Assembly: GCF_041435095.1 (NCBI RefSeq)
Contig: NZ_CP108025.1
Coordinates: 248,001 to 312,000, forward strand
DNA length: 64,000 bases
Direction of reading: 5' to 3'
Source of the DNA: Kitasatospora sp. NBC_00315
GTDB lineage: Bacteria > Actinomycetota > Actinomycetes > Streptomycetales > Streptomycetaceae
The stretch's first letter is position 1. Each line of letters starts with the position of its first letter. Shown here piece after piece: positions 53,001 to 61,977 of this stretch. The notes below the pieces were generated by a model. It was not told where the DNA came from. It saw nothing but the letters and a program-made list of their open reading frames with translations, and ran no database searches. The translations under genes and the position numbers were made by a program.

Positions 53001-53963
53001 ATGAAAGCAGTCGTGATCAGGACGTTCGGCGACCCCGAGGGCTTGGAGGTCGTCGATGTGCCCGCGCCCGTTCCCGCCCCGGGGCAGGTGCGGATCGCCA
53101 CGGAGGCGATCGGGGTGGGCGGCGTGGACGCCGTGATCCGCCGGGGAACGCTCGCCGCCTACGGCTTCCGGGAGGGCCACCTCCTTGGCAGCGAGGTCGC
53201 GGGACGGGTCGCCGCGGTGGGAGCGGGCGTGGACGCCTCGTGGATCGGGCGGCGGGTGTGGGCGTTCACCGGCCTGTCCGGTGGGTACGCCGAGCAGGCC
53301 GTCGCCGCGGTTGAGCACGTCCTCGCACTGCCCGACGATCTGACCGGCGCCGACGCGGTGACCCTCGGCGGCTCCGGCGTGGTCGCCCACTTCGCCCTGG
53401 AACGGGCCCGCTTCACACCGGGAGAGACGGTGCTCGTCCGCGGTGCGGCGGGCAGCATCGGGATCACGGCGGTCCAGCTCGCCGCCAGGGGTGGCGCGAG
53501 CGCGGTGGCGGTCACCACCTCGTCGGCGGACCGTGGCGCCCGCCTGCGGGAGCTGGGCGCCACCCATGTCCTCGACCGCACCGGCGAGGGCGGCCCGGAC
53601 GCACCGGTGGGCTTCGACGTGGTGATCGATGTCGTGGGAGGCCCCCAGCTCCCCCTTCTCCTGGACAGGCTGAACCCCAACGGGCGGTTCGTGGCTGTCG
53701 GTGTGGTGGGCGGGCAGCCGCCGGCGGACTTCGGCATGCGGCTGATGGACGCCTTCCGAAAGTCGTTGTCGTTCGCCACTTTCAGCTCTGACACCGTGCC
53801 CGGTCCGGACCGGCAGACCGTGCGGTCGGCCCAGTTCGCCGACGCTGCGCGCGGGGACCTGCGCACGGTCGTGCACGAGGTGTTGCCGCTGGACCAGGCG
53901 GCGCTGGCACACCACCGGATGGACGCGGGTGAGGTGTTCGGCAGAGTCGTGCTGGCGCCCTGA
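53001..53963 (+). CDS. MDR-superfamily zinc-free oxidoreductase
   Basis: 320 residues. GroES-like N-domain (MKAVVIRTFGDPEGLEVVDV) and the cofactor motif VRGAAGSIGITAVQLAARGG. Zinc ligands are absent, so it is quinone-reductase-like. ATG at 53001 has an AGGAGC site; the very long open frame upstream is a shadow of the TetR gene. Confidence 0.9.
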   Translation: MKAVVIRTFGDPEGLEVVDVPAPVPAPGQVRIATEAIGVGGVDAVIRRGTLAAYGFREGHLLGSEVAGRVAAVGAGVDASWIGRRVWAFTGLSGGYAEQAVAAVEHVLALPDDLTGADAVTLGGSGVVAHFALERARFTPGETVLVRGAAGSIGITAVQLAARGGASAVAVTTSSADRGARLRELGATHVLDRTGEGGPDAPVGFDVVIDVVGGPQLPLLLDRLNPNGRFVAVGVVGGQPPADFGMRLMDAFRKSLSFATFSSDTVPGPDRQTVRSAQFADAARGDLRTVVHEVLPLDQAALAHHRMDAGEVFGRVVLAP

Positions 53964-54016
53964 ACCGGGCCTCGGGTGAACACGGACGTTCCACCGACCA
54001 GCGCGGCGCCACTCGG

Positions 54017-54054
54017 GTGAGGCCCGCCCCCCGGTGTACCGGAGCGGGCCTCAC
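54017..54054. terminator. 11-bp hairpin between convergent genes
   Basis: GTGAGGCCCGC (54017-54027) pairs with GCGGGCCTCAC (54044-54054). It lies between the MDR gene and the secreted repeat protein and can serve both. Confidence 0.65.
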
Positions 54055-54159
54055 CGCTTCAAGCGCTCGCGCTGTGCCGCACCGGGGCACCAGCCGGCGT
54101 CTCGTCGCCGGTGGGCGGCCTCCGGGCCGTTCCCCACCGGCGGCGGGTCACCTGGCGGA

Positions 54160-55437
54160 TCACTCGGCCGCCGTGAAGTACCCCGTGAGGTCGGCGATCG
54201 CGTGCGTCCAGCCGGAGTTGTTGTAGACGTCGAAGGCGCCACCGCCCAGCTTGGTGGTCACCGAGTTGGTCGTGGTCTGCCACGGCACGAAGTTGAGGTT
54301 CGAGGTGATCGGCTTGGCCTCGTCGTCCGCGAACACCGTGAAGTGGCCGTAGTCCGAGGGCGCGGTGGCCGTCACGTTGACCGCCACGGCCACGGCGTCG
54401 GCCGGAGCCCCGCCACCGGCGGCGATCCGGCGGCTGGAGAACGGCATGAGCTCCTGCGACGGGCGGCCTTCGTACAGGTTCGGGCGGGTGTCGTACAGCC
54501 GCACCGGCACCTTCAGGGCGCTGAAGAGCCCCTGGCCGCTCGGGCCGTAGAAACCCACGATGTCGACGATGACGTGCTGGGAACCGATGTGGTTGAAGAC
54601 TTCGATCTTCCCGTCCGCGCCGACCGGAACGACCACCTGGTTCGGGACCGTCCGGCCCGGCTTGACGTTGAGGTTGGAGCCCCATTCCGGCCGCTGCCGG
54701 CCGGCCGGATAGACCGTCAGGAAGGTGTCCCCGGTGCCCCCGGTGGCGGTGACGTTGAGGATCACCGCCCGGGCGTCGGCGGTGCCCAGCTCCGGCTTGG
54801 CGACCTGGACCGTACGGACCCCGCCCTCGCCGATCGGGTTGCCGTCCGTACGGCTGTCGACCAGCCGCGTCGGGGGGAGCGAACCGTACTTGTCGGTCGC
54901 GCCCGGAGCGTAGTAGCCGACCACGTCGAGCACGACGTGGGTGTAGCTGCCGTTGTTGTAAATGTTGATCGCCGGGACGGTGCCCGGGGTGACCGCGACG
55001 GTGACCAGGTTGGCAACCGTCTGGTGGGGCGCGAAGTTGATGCTGGAGGTGGCCGGGACGGTGCCCGCGGTCGGATCGGCGGTCAGGGTCAGGTAGCCGT
55101 TGTCGGTGGCGTCGGCGACGGTCACGTTGACCAGAACCGCCGTCGCGTCGGCCGGCACCGCCGGGACGATCTGCGGCGGCATGTGGCCGACGACCTCGGC
55201 GAGCTCCGCCCGGTAGTTCTCCCCCGGGCTGAACGGGCCGTCCACGCCGCTCGGGTTCCAGTAGCTGTTGCGGGTGTCGAGCACCCGGGTCGGGGCCATC
55301 CCGACGAAGCCCGCCGGGGCGCTCGCCTCGACGGCGGCGGCGACCGGAGCCGCCTGCGCCTGGCCGACGGACAGCACGGGAGCGGTCAGGGTGATGGCCG
55401 CGAGCACGGCAAGGCTGGAGAAAGTACTGGTACGCAT
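54160..55437 (-). CDS. Secreted beta-repeat protein (three repeats)
   Basis: 425 residues. Sec signal peptide (1-29, ending GQAQA-AP). Three repeats of about 125 residues follow, each with an opening like TRVLDTR or TRLVDSR, a core NVTVADATDNGYLT-like strand, NFAPHQTVANLVTVAV and a closing HVVLDVVGYY. The same module occurs after amidase and other catalytic domains in actinobacterial secreted proteins, but none is present here. It may bind cell wall or glycans. A relative lies at 58593-60335. Confidence 0.8.
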   Translation of the reverse strand: MRTSTFSSLAVLAAITLTAPVLSVGQAQAAPVAAAVEASAPAGFVGMAPTRVLDTRNSYWNPSGVDGPFSPGENYRAELAEVVGHMPPQIVPAVPADATAVLVNVTVADATDNGYLTLTADPTAGTVPATSSINFAPHQTVANLVTVAVTPGTVPAINIYNNGSYTHVVLDVVGYYAPGATDKYGSLPPTRLVDSRTDGNPIGEGGVRTVQVAKPELGTADARAVILNVTATGGTGDTFLTVYPAGRQRPEWGSNLNVKPGRTVPNQVVVPVGADGKIEVFNHIGSQHVIVDIVGFYGPSGQGLFSALKVPVRLYDTRPNLYEGRPSQELMPFSSRRIAAGGGAPADAVAVAVNVTATAPSDYGHFTVFADDEAKPITSNLNFVPWQTTTNSVTTKLGGGAFDVYNNSGWTHAIADLTGYFTAAE

Positions 55438-55754
55438 GGTGAGTTGTTCCCCCCTGGTGATGGCACCCTCCGGTCGCCGCCGGAGAGGTTCGTATCTGTA
55501 TGACGTCTGGAACTCCCCCGGGTTGCAACCTGGTTCGGAGAAATTTCCGGGCGCCTGAACCGGGGCGGCGTCAGGCCGGACGGGAACAGCGTGCGACCTC
55601 CCGCTAGTTCGACGACCAGGCCCCGGTCCCGGTGTCGTCCTGGTCCTCGTCGTCCCGGCAGGGTTCGCGTCCGCGCTCGGCGGAGACTCACCGCCCTGAT
55701 CGCCCGGCCGACGCCGGGGGCGCCGTGGACCGGGTCGTCTGATCTACTCCCCCC

Positions 55755-56666
55755 ATGACCTCCACCACATCGCAACCTGCGGCGGACGCCGTCGCCGTCG
55801 TCGAGTCGATCGCCGCCCTGGTCTGCGAGAACTACGTCTTCCCCGAAGCCGCCCGGCAACTGGCGGCCCTGCTGCGGCGCCGGAGCGCCGAGGGCGGCTA
55901 CCCAGCCGAATCCGCCCAGGAATTGGCCGAAGCGGTCACCGCCGACCTGCGGTCCGTCAACGGCGACCTGCACCTGGCCCTCAAGTACCACGCCGTGCCG
56001 GTGCCGCGTGAGCAGGGCGCAGCCGCACTCGCCGCGATGCGGAGGGAATTCGACGCCTCCCTGGGCGGTGTGCCGCGCGTGGAACTCCTCGACCGCGGCG
56101 TCGCGGTCCTGGAGCTCGCACCCAAGATGTTCCCGCTGGACTGGGCGGCGCAGCCGCTGGCCGCGGCGCTCTCACTGGTGGCACCCGCCCGCGCCCTCAT
56201 CCTGGACCTGCGCCGAAACACCGGTGGCGACCCGGACACGGTCGCCTTCGTCTGCGGCTACCTGCTCGACGGCCGCACGCACCTCAACACCATGCTCTCG
56301 CGCCAGGGGGAGGTGGCCGAGCAGTCCTGGACGCCCCCGTTCGTGCCGGGCGCCCGCTTCGGCGGCAGCAAGCCGCTCTCCGTGCTGACGAGCGCGAACA
56401 CCTTCTCCGCGGGCGAGGAACTCGCCTACGACCTGCAGCAGCTCGGGCGCGCCGAGGTCGTCGGGGAGGCCACCCGGGGCGGCGCGCACCCGCGCGAGGG
56501 CTGGACGGTGCACCCGCACCTGGAGCTCAGCGTGCCCGTCGCCCGCGCGGTCAACCCGGTCTCGGGCACCAACTGGGAGGGCACCGGCGTCCGGCCCGAT
56601 GTGCTGTGCGACGCCGAAGCGGCGCTCGACCGCGCGCTGTCCCTGGCCGTGGCGCGCCTGACCTGA
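55755..56666 (+). CDS. S41-family (IRBP-like) peptidase
   Basis: 303 residues. N-terminal helical domain (AALVCENYVFPEAARQLAAL) and the S41 core: LILDLRRNTGGDPDTVAF and the catalytic serine in TSANTFSAGEELAYDLQQLG; Lys/Gln partner region GEATRGGAHP. It is like interphotoreceptor retinoid-binding-protein-type peptidases, with no PDZ domain and no signal peptide. There is no ribosome site; TCTACT lies 7-8 nt before the ATG, so the mRNA may be leaderless. Confidence 0.88.
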   Translation: MTSTTSQPAADAVAVVESIAALVCENYVFPEAARQLAALLRRRSAEGGYPAESAQELAEAVTADLRSVNGDLHLALKYHAVPVPREQGAAALAAMRREFDASLGGVPRVELLDRGVAVLELAPKMFPLDWAAQPLAAALSLVAPARALILDLRRNTGGDPDTVAFVCGYLLDGRTHLNTMLSRQGEVAEQSWTPPFVPGARFGGSKPLSVLTSANTFSAGEELAYDLQQLGRAEVVGEATRGGAHPREGWTVHPHLELSVPVARAVNPVSGTNWEGTGVRPDVLCDAEAALDRALSLAVARLT

Positions 56667-56690
56667 GTGAGCGGTAGGCGCCCGTACCGT

Positions 56691-56730
56691 CACGGGGCAT
56701 CCTCCCGGAGTTTCGGTGGGATGCCCCGTG
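56691..56730. terminator. 12-bp perfect hairpin between convergent genes
   Basis: CACGGGGCATCC (56691-56702) pairs with GGATGCCCCGTG (56719-56730). It lies 25 nt after the S41 gene and 5 nt from the end of the opposing gene. Confidence 0.8.
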
Positions 56731-56734
56731 AGCT

Positions 56735-57103
56735 TCATGGGGACCGGGGCTCATCCTGTGCCCATGCGGGCTTGGGCAGGAAGTGGGGCCAGTCCGGACG
56801 GTCGACCCACTGGCTGGCGGTCCCGGCGAGGGCGTCCCAGCAGGCTGCGATGGTGCGGGGGTCGGGCGCGGCGGCCCTGGTCAGCTGGTGGAGGAGGATA
56901 CCGCCGAGGTAGGTGGTGGCGGTGTACAGGGCGGTCTCGATCCGCCGGGCGCTCTCGGTGTCCGTGTTGGTCGGTGCGTCGGGGGCGTTGGTCGGTGCGT
57001 CGAGGGCGAGGAGCTTGTCGCGGTCCGCTCGGGCGTGCTGCTGGATGAAGGTGACGGCCGCTTGGACTTGCTCGGCGGTGGGTCCGGACACGGTTGTCCT
57101 CAC
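56735..57103 (-). CDS. Hypothetical helical protein (122 residues)
   Basis: Not recognised. Helices around EQVQAAVTFIQQHARADRDK and RRIETALYTATTYLGGILLH, and a Trp-rich end (WVDRPDWPHFLPKPAWA). It contains a short direct repeat (DAPTNAPDAPTNT). The GTG at 57103 overlaps the upstream 60-codon gene by 4 nt (GTGA), so they are an operon. Confidence 0.7.
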   Translation of the reverse strand: MRTTVSGPTAEQVQAAVTFIQQHARADRDKLLALDAPTNAPDAPTNTDTESARRIETALYTATTYLGGILLHQLTRAAAPDPRTIAACWDALAGTASQWVDRPDWPHFLPKPAWAQDEPRSP

Positions 57104-57282
57104 TGCTCGGCGGTGCGGCGGTTGTGCGGCCGGCCGTGCTCGCCCAGGACGCGGTACAGCCGGAAGGGCGGCTGGCCGGCGACGACAGCGATGGCCGCCC
57201 GGCCTTCGGAGCGTGCGTCCTTCGCGATGTCCGCGGCGTTGCCGATGGCGGGCAATGACAGTAGCTGCGACAGTAGCTGCAT
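57100..57282 (-). CDS. Hypothetical 60-residue protein
   Basis: Short protein with an N-terminal helix (MQLLSQLLSLPAIGNAADIA) and a basic C-terminal half (FRLYRVLGEHGRPHNRRTAE). It is translationally coupled to the next gene by a 4-nt overlap. A GGTGGG site precedes the ATG. No family recognised; possible small regulatory partner. Confidence 0.6.
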   Translation of the reverse strand: MQLLSQLLSLPAIGNAADIAKDARSEGRAAIAVVAGQPPFRLYRVLGEHGRPHNRRTAEQ

Positions 57283-57352
57283 CCCACCAGCTTGACGGGT
57301 TTTCAGGGTTTCCGCCCGGCGTTTCCTCCACCCCCGAAGGCTTCGGTGCGTC

Positions 57353-58231
57353 TCAGCTCCGCTGGGCTGCTGCCAGCCATCGTTCTGCGCGGCCCTGCTT
57401 GTCGGGGTCTCCGGAGCGGCGGGCGTGCGCCAGCAGTCGGGCACGCAGCGCTTCGGGCAGGCCGGCGACGTCCCGCTTCTGGCTCGGGCGGGTCTTCCAG
57501 CCCACCAGATGCCGTACGGCCCCGGCGTCGTGCCGCTCCTCGGCCCGCGGATCGGCCAGCCCGGCGAGCAGGTCGGCGATCGACACCCTGCCCAGCAGCT
57601 CGCCGGGCACACCTTCGTGGACGGGGTGGCCGGAGCAGCGGCCGCTGCCGGAGCCGTACCAGTCGAGCAGGGCCAGTACCCGCTCCACCGGGTCGGGGAA
57701 GGTCAGTTGCAGCCGGTCCGTGAGCTCCGCGAGCAATGCCGGGGAGGGCCTGCCGCCGGTGCGGGAGAGGTCGAGGATCCGGTTGGCGGTCCCCTCCAGC
57801 CCCGTGGGCATCGCGGCCAGCCAGTTGCGCTCCTCCTCGGCTCCCTCCTCCACTCGTAGCCGGTCGGCCTCGAACTGCCGCAGGGGCCCGGGCATGCCGT
57901 GCCCGGCCAGCCACGCCAGGAGCCGGCGGCCGTCAGCGAGGACGGCGTCGCTCTCCCACTGCCCCCACCTCAGTGTCGCCCCGTGGTGCAGCACGACGAT
58001 CGCAAGCCGCCCACCGTCCCGGTCCGACACCTCGAAGCGGACGTCCCCGAGGCACATGCAGTGGAAGCCGGGCAGCGAGTCCACGGCCATGGCCCTCCGG
58101 AGCTCGGCCGACTCCGCCGGATCGGAGAGGTCGACCCGGTGCTCCCCGTCCACCCCGAGCCCGTTCACCGAGCTCACCCGCACCACGTGGGCCTGCTGCA
58201 GCACGCTGTCCAGCGCTGTCGTGCCGTTCAA
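57353..58231 (-). CDS. Hypothetical protein (292 residues)
   Basis: Not recognised. N-terminal mixed alpha/beta part (VLQQAHVVRVSSVNGLGVDG, WGQWESDAVLADGRRLLAWL) and a helical C-terminal part (RVLALLDWYGSGSGRCSGHP, LPEALRARLLAHARRSGDPD). TTG at 58231 has a GGGAGG site at good spacing; an ATG far upstream (58366) would add 45 unlikely residues. Confidence 0.7.
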   Translation of the reverse strand: MNGTTALDSVLQQAHVVRVSSVNGLGVDGEHRVDLSDPAESAELRRAMAVDSLPGFHCMCLGDVRFEVSDRDGGRLAIVVLHHGATLRWGQWESDAVLADGRRLLAWLAGHGMPGPLRQFEADRLRVEEGAEEERNWLAAMPTGLEGTANRILDLSRTGGRPSPALLAELTDRLQLTFPDPVERVLALLDWYGSGSGRCSGHPVHEGVPGELLGRVSIADLLAGLADPRAEERHDAGAVRHLVGWKTRPSQKRDVAGLPEALRARLLAHARRSGDPDKQGRAERWLAAAQRS

Positions 58232-58396
58232 GAACCGATCCCTCCCGACCGGGCCGCAGGTGAACGGCCCGCCCGATTCCACCGCAGCTCCCGGCTGCCT
58301 CGCAACCCGGTTCCCCCAAGCGCCCTGATTCCGGCTCCCACGCCGACAGGCGGACCCTCGGGGCAAGGCGAAGCCCTCCGTGAAGAGGGTGCCGCT

Positions 58397-58435
58397 GTCC
58401 GGGCCTTCCGGGCGCGAGGCCCGGAAGGCCCGGAC
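58397..58435 (-). terminator. 17-bp perfect hairpin
   Basis: Arms 58397-58413 and 58419-58435 are perfect complements with a 5-nt loop. It lies about 160 nt downstream of the secreted repeat-protein gene on the minus strand. Confidence 0.65.
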
Positions 58436-58592
58436 GAACCTGTCCCAAAGGTGGAAGCAGCGCAGGGTCTCATCACGTCGGTCGTCGCGTCGGCCGGGCC
58501 CGAGCCGCCGGTCTCCGAGCGGCTCGACCGGGTGTCCTGGTTGCCGGTCGGCTCTACTGATCCGATCCGCTCTCAGGCTGCCGAGCTGTGCG

Positions 58593-60335
58593 TCAGCCGG
58601 CGGTGAAGTAGCCCGAGACGTCAGCGATCACGTCGGTACTCCCGACGTGGTTGGCGAAGATCACCCCGTCGCCGACGCTCGGCGTCACCGCGTTCGCGAT
58701 CGTCTGGCCGGCGCTGAAGTTCAGGCTCGACGTCGTGGGGATCGGCCAGCCCGGGCCGGTACCGTAGACGGCCAGGAAGCTGCTGTCCGTCGCGTTCGTC
58801 ACGGTGACGTTCAGCGCCGCACCGGTGACCCCGTACGGCGGGACTCCGTTCGCCCAGCGCCCGACCGTCAGCGCGATGGCACTGGGACCGAGCCTGCCCT
58901 GGAAACCGCCGGTCCCGTTGCGGGTGTCGAGAGCGCGGGCGGGTCCGGTGGGTACGAAGACGGATCCGGAGGCGGAGAAGTAGCCGCTGACATCGGCGAC
59001 CAGGTCGACGGCGCCGATGTGGTTGTAGAGGTCGATCCTGCCGTCCACCACGGGGACGACGACCTGGTTCGGGATGCTCTCGCCGGGCGTGAAGTTGAGG
59101 TTCGACGCGGTGGGCCGGCCGGTACCGTGCGGGTACGCGGTGACGTAGCTCTCGTCGGTGGGGTTCGTGACGGTGACGTTAAGGATCACCGCGGTGACGC
59201 CTTCCGCCGGGACGCCGCCCCGGCCGGCCACCTGGACGGTGAGGGAGCTGTCGGGGCCGAGCTTGGCCTTGGCGGACCCGGTGCCCGCGCGGGTGTCCAG
59301 CAGACGGGCCGGGGTGGGCAGAGCGGTGTACCGGGAACCCGCGTCACCCGGGGTGTAGTAGGCGCTGACATCGGCGACCAGGTCGACGGTGCCGAGGTGG
59401 TTGTAGAAATCGATCCTGCCGTCCACGACCGGGACCGTCACCTGGTTCGGGATGGTCTCGCCGGGCGTGAAGTTGAGGTTCGACGCGGTGGGCCGGCCGG
59501 TACCGTGCGGGTACGCGGTGACGTGACTCGCCTCGGTGGGGTTGGTGACCGTGACGTTGAGGACGACGGCGCTGACTCCCGTGAGGGGCAGCCCGGCGCG
59601 GCCGGCCACCGTCAGGGTGAGCGTGCTGTCGGGGCCGAGCTTGGCCTTGGGGGCGCCGGTGCCCGCGCGGGTGTCCAGCAGACGGGCCGGACTCACCGGC
59701 ACCAGGGTGCTGGGATCACCGAGATGGATGCTTCCGCCGTCGCCGACGTAGTTGATAGAGACCGGCTTGGTGAGCTTCTCCGGGAGGCCGTCCGCGGTCA
59801 GCTCCAGCAGGCCCTGGAGCAGCACGGACTTCACCGACGGCGCACCCGAGATGTAGAGGTCCACCATCCCCACACCGTCCGGCCAGTTCGAACTGTCGGT
59901 CACCGGGAAGTCGTGGGCCGGAAGGTCCAGCGTCAGGGAGCCGTCGCCGTTCACCACCCAGCGACGACCGGCCGCCCGGTCCGTGACACTGCCGGCGAAG
60001 TAGTAGCTCCTGACCGACAGCCGCTGTGCGAGCTGCTGGGCGGAGTAGCCGGAGTCGGCGACGGACTGCGCCGATATGGTCAGGCCCAGCTTCACGTTCT
60101 TGGCGCCTTGCGCGTCAGCGCCGAACTGGACCCGGCACAGCGCTCCGGCATCATCGCCGGCCTGCACCTTCAACGGCTGCGTCTGCCAGTCGAACCACGT
60201 GTTGACGGGCTGGTCGCACTGCGCGCTGTTCAGGTAGATGTGCGCCTGGTCGGCAGCGGCCGACTGCAACGGCAGCGCCCCCGCGACGACCAGAACGCCG
60301 GTGCCGACGACCACGGCGCTTCGCAAGCTCTTCAT
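58593..60335 (-). CDS. Secreted beta-repeat protein with unique N-domain
   Basis: 580 residues. Sec signal peptide (1-28, ending QSAAA). A unique domain (about 29-205) with two cysteines (SAQCDQPV, GALCRVQFG) and beta strands may be the functional part. Three C-terminal repeats of about 125 residues follow, opening with ARLLDTRAGTG-type motifs and closing with LVADVSGYF. Repeats one and two are nearly identical even at the DNA level. ATG at 60335. It is probably a cell-surface or adhesion-type protein. Confidence 0.82.
   Translation of the reverse strand: MKSLRSAVVVGTGVLVVAGALPLQSAAADQAHIYLNSAQCDQPVNTWFDWQTQPLKVQAGDDAGALCRVQFGADAQGAKNVKLGLTISAQSVADSGYSAQQLAQRLSVRSYYFAGSVTDRAAGRRWVVNGDGSLTLDLPAHDFPVTDSSNWPDGVGMVDLYISGAPSVKSVLLQGLLELTADGLPEKLTKPVSINYVGDGGSIHLGDPSTLVPVSPARLLDTRAGTGAPKAKLGPDSTLTLTVAGRAGLPLTGVSAVVLNVTVTNPTEASHVTAYPHGTGRPTASNLNFTPGETIPNQVTVPVVDGRIDFYNHLGTVDLVADVSAYYTPGDAGSRYTALPTPARLLDTRAGTGSAKAKLGPDSSLTVQVAGRGGVPAEGVTAVILNVTVTNPTDESYVTAYPHGTGRPTASNLNFTPGESIPNQVVVPVVDGRIDLYNHIGAVDLVADVSGYFSASGSVFVPTGPARALDTRNGTGGFQGRLGPSAIALTVGRWANGVPPYGVTGAALNVTVTNATDSSFLAVYGTGPGWPIPTTSSLNFSAGQTIANAVTPSVGDGVIFANHVGSTDVIADVSGYFTAG
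59081..59524. repeat. Direct 66-bp exact repeat inside the secreted-protein gene
   Basis: The 66 bases at 59081-59146 recur exactly at 59459-59524. The offset of 378 bp equals 126 codons, one protein repeat, so the reading frame is kept. This shows a recent duplication or gene conversion of the repeat module. Confidence 0.85.
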
Positions 60336-60540
60336 GTGACCCCCCCTACACTGCCTCGCGGGCAGCGGAAACCTACGACCGGCGCGATCAGATCCGCCCG
60401 GAGAGAGGCCGGCGCTCCACGCCGGCCGAACGGATCATATGCCTACCACCCAAGGCAGACCTGACGCCGCTTGTTCCGCGCCGGTCGGGGAGAACGGGAA
60501 CTCCTTTGCGCCGGAGGTCCATGGTTGCGATGGTTCGGGC

Positions 60541-60960
60541 ATGTCCGCACGAAACCGACGGCTGCCCCGCCACCTCGCATGGCCACTGACGACCACCGAC
60601 GTCCGCGACGCTCTCGGCCCCCTGACGGACGAGGTGAGAAAGGTGCGCTTCCTCACCGGCCTGGGGGCCGACAGGACCGAGCCGCCCCTCGTCCTGGGCG
60701 TCGAGTGGCTCGCCCCGCGGCCCGGCAACTACGCCGGTGGCACCCACCCGGACTCTGTGGGCTTCTACATCGACATCTGGCCCGTCAACAGCGGCGACCG
60801 GGGCTCCGCACGCACACTTCTACGAACACAGGCCCTGCCGCAACTGCACGAATGGATCACCGGGGCCCTGCACGCCGACGACACCTGGCGCCGACGCACG
60901 CACCTGCACCACTGGCACTTCACCGACGGCCACCTCAGCCGTAGCGATGAACCGTCCTGA
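60541..60960 (+). CDS. Hypothetical protein (139 residues)
   Basis: Not recognised. Mixed alpha/beta with VRKVRFLTGLGADRTEPPLV, VGFYIDIWPVNSGDRGSART and a His/Trp-rich end (HLHHWHFTDG). The start at 60541 has no clear ribosome site; the frame is open to 60439. Codon use is typical of the genome. Confidence 0.6.
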   Translation: MSARNRRLPRHLAWPLTTTDVRDALGPLTDEVRKVRFLTGLGADRTEPPLVLGVEWLAPRPGNYAGGTHPDSVGFYIDIWPVNSGDRGSARTLLRTQALPQLHEWITGALHADDTWRRRTHLHHWHFTDGHLSRSDEPS

Positions 60961-61299
60961 CGCCGGCAACCGGCCCAACGGCGATGTCGAACGTGCAGAA
61001 CGCACCGGCCGACAAGCTGGTCCGGGGCGGCTTCCTGCTGGCCCTCCGGACGGCGCAGCCGGTCGCCCTTCGACGAGCACACCCGGCCGCAGTGGGGTTT
61101 GCCTCGTACAACGGCGTCCAGGAAGGGGCGGGTGGCTGCGGCGCCGGTGTTCGGGCTCCTGGTGCGGCCAAGGGCGCCGACTGTCGAGGGCGCGGGAGGC
61201 AGGTACAGGGGACCGTCCATGAAAGGGCGCAGCCACCGAGCAGGAGCCCGGCCGCTGATGGCCGGGCGACGAACAGATGCGCGTCGGCCGCCGACCGGG

Positions 61300-61566
61300 G
61301 CGCTCTGCTCCGCGGCCTTCAGTCGCTCCTCCAACTGCCCTACCCGGCTGGAGAGTTCCGGACGGCGGCGGTCAGCACGCCCTGCCCGTCGACGATGTCG
61401 ATGGTGGTGGTGCGGGTGCCGTAGCCGAAGGCGGCGTGCCGGTACTGGGCCATCGGAGCGATGTGCGGTGCATCCGGGTCCCAGTCGTAGCGCCACTCAC
61501 TCTTCAGGTCGCCCTGGGCGGCGGTCAGGGCCTGGTCGAAGGCGTCGGTGACGAGTCCGGAGGCCA
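61300..61566 (-). pseudogene. C-terminal remnant of a tail-fibre/S74-like protein
   Basis: The minus strand gives TDAFDQALTAAQGDLKSEWR, AQYRHAAFGYGTRTTTIDIV and GQGVLTAAVR, then after a frameshift LSSRVGQLEERLKAAEQ, a coiled-coil end. The layout (compact domain then terminal coiled coil) resembles intramolecular-chaperone tails of phage-type fibres. The rest of the gene is missing. Confidence 0.5.
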
Positions 61567-61977
61567 GGCGCCCGACCCGGCTACGGCCATCGCCGAGCAG
61601 GCCGCGCTCCTGGCCGCGCCGCCCACGTCGAGGACCTGGTCCGACGCGGACCGACCACCCCGGTCCGGCACCCGATCGGCACCCGGGCCAGGCCGCCGTA
61701 CGGCTGACGGAACCTCAGAGGTCGCCCGGGTGAAGGACGGGGGCGGGTCGGGCTCCAAAGTGTCCGGGCCGCCCTCACCAGTGCTCGGCCTGTGACGCTG
61801 TCTCGTGCGGCCTGGCCGCCCAGGTGTCGGGGCGGGCTTCGGCGTGGCCGCCGAGGTATCGGCCCACCTCCTGGGTGACCATCGAGGTGACCGGCCGGGC
61901 GGCGGCGCAGCGATGCGGCCGTCCGTCCCGCCCCGTCTTGATCCCCGACAGGACAACCGACTCACCGGGAGCACACC
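61567..61977. other. Intergenic stretch with a decayed minus-strand fragment
   Basis: About 410 bases. A minus-strand fragment reading EVGRYLGGHAEARPDTWAAR ends at a stop near 61790 and looks coding, but no complete gene is present. Confidence 0.35.
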
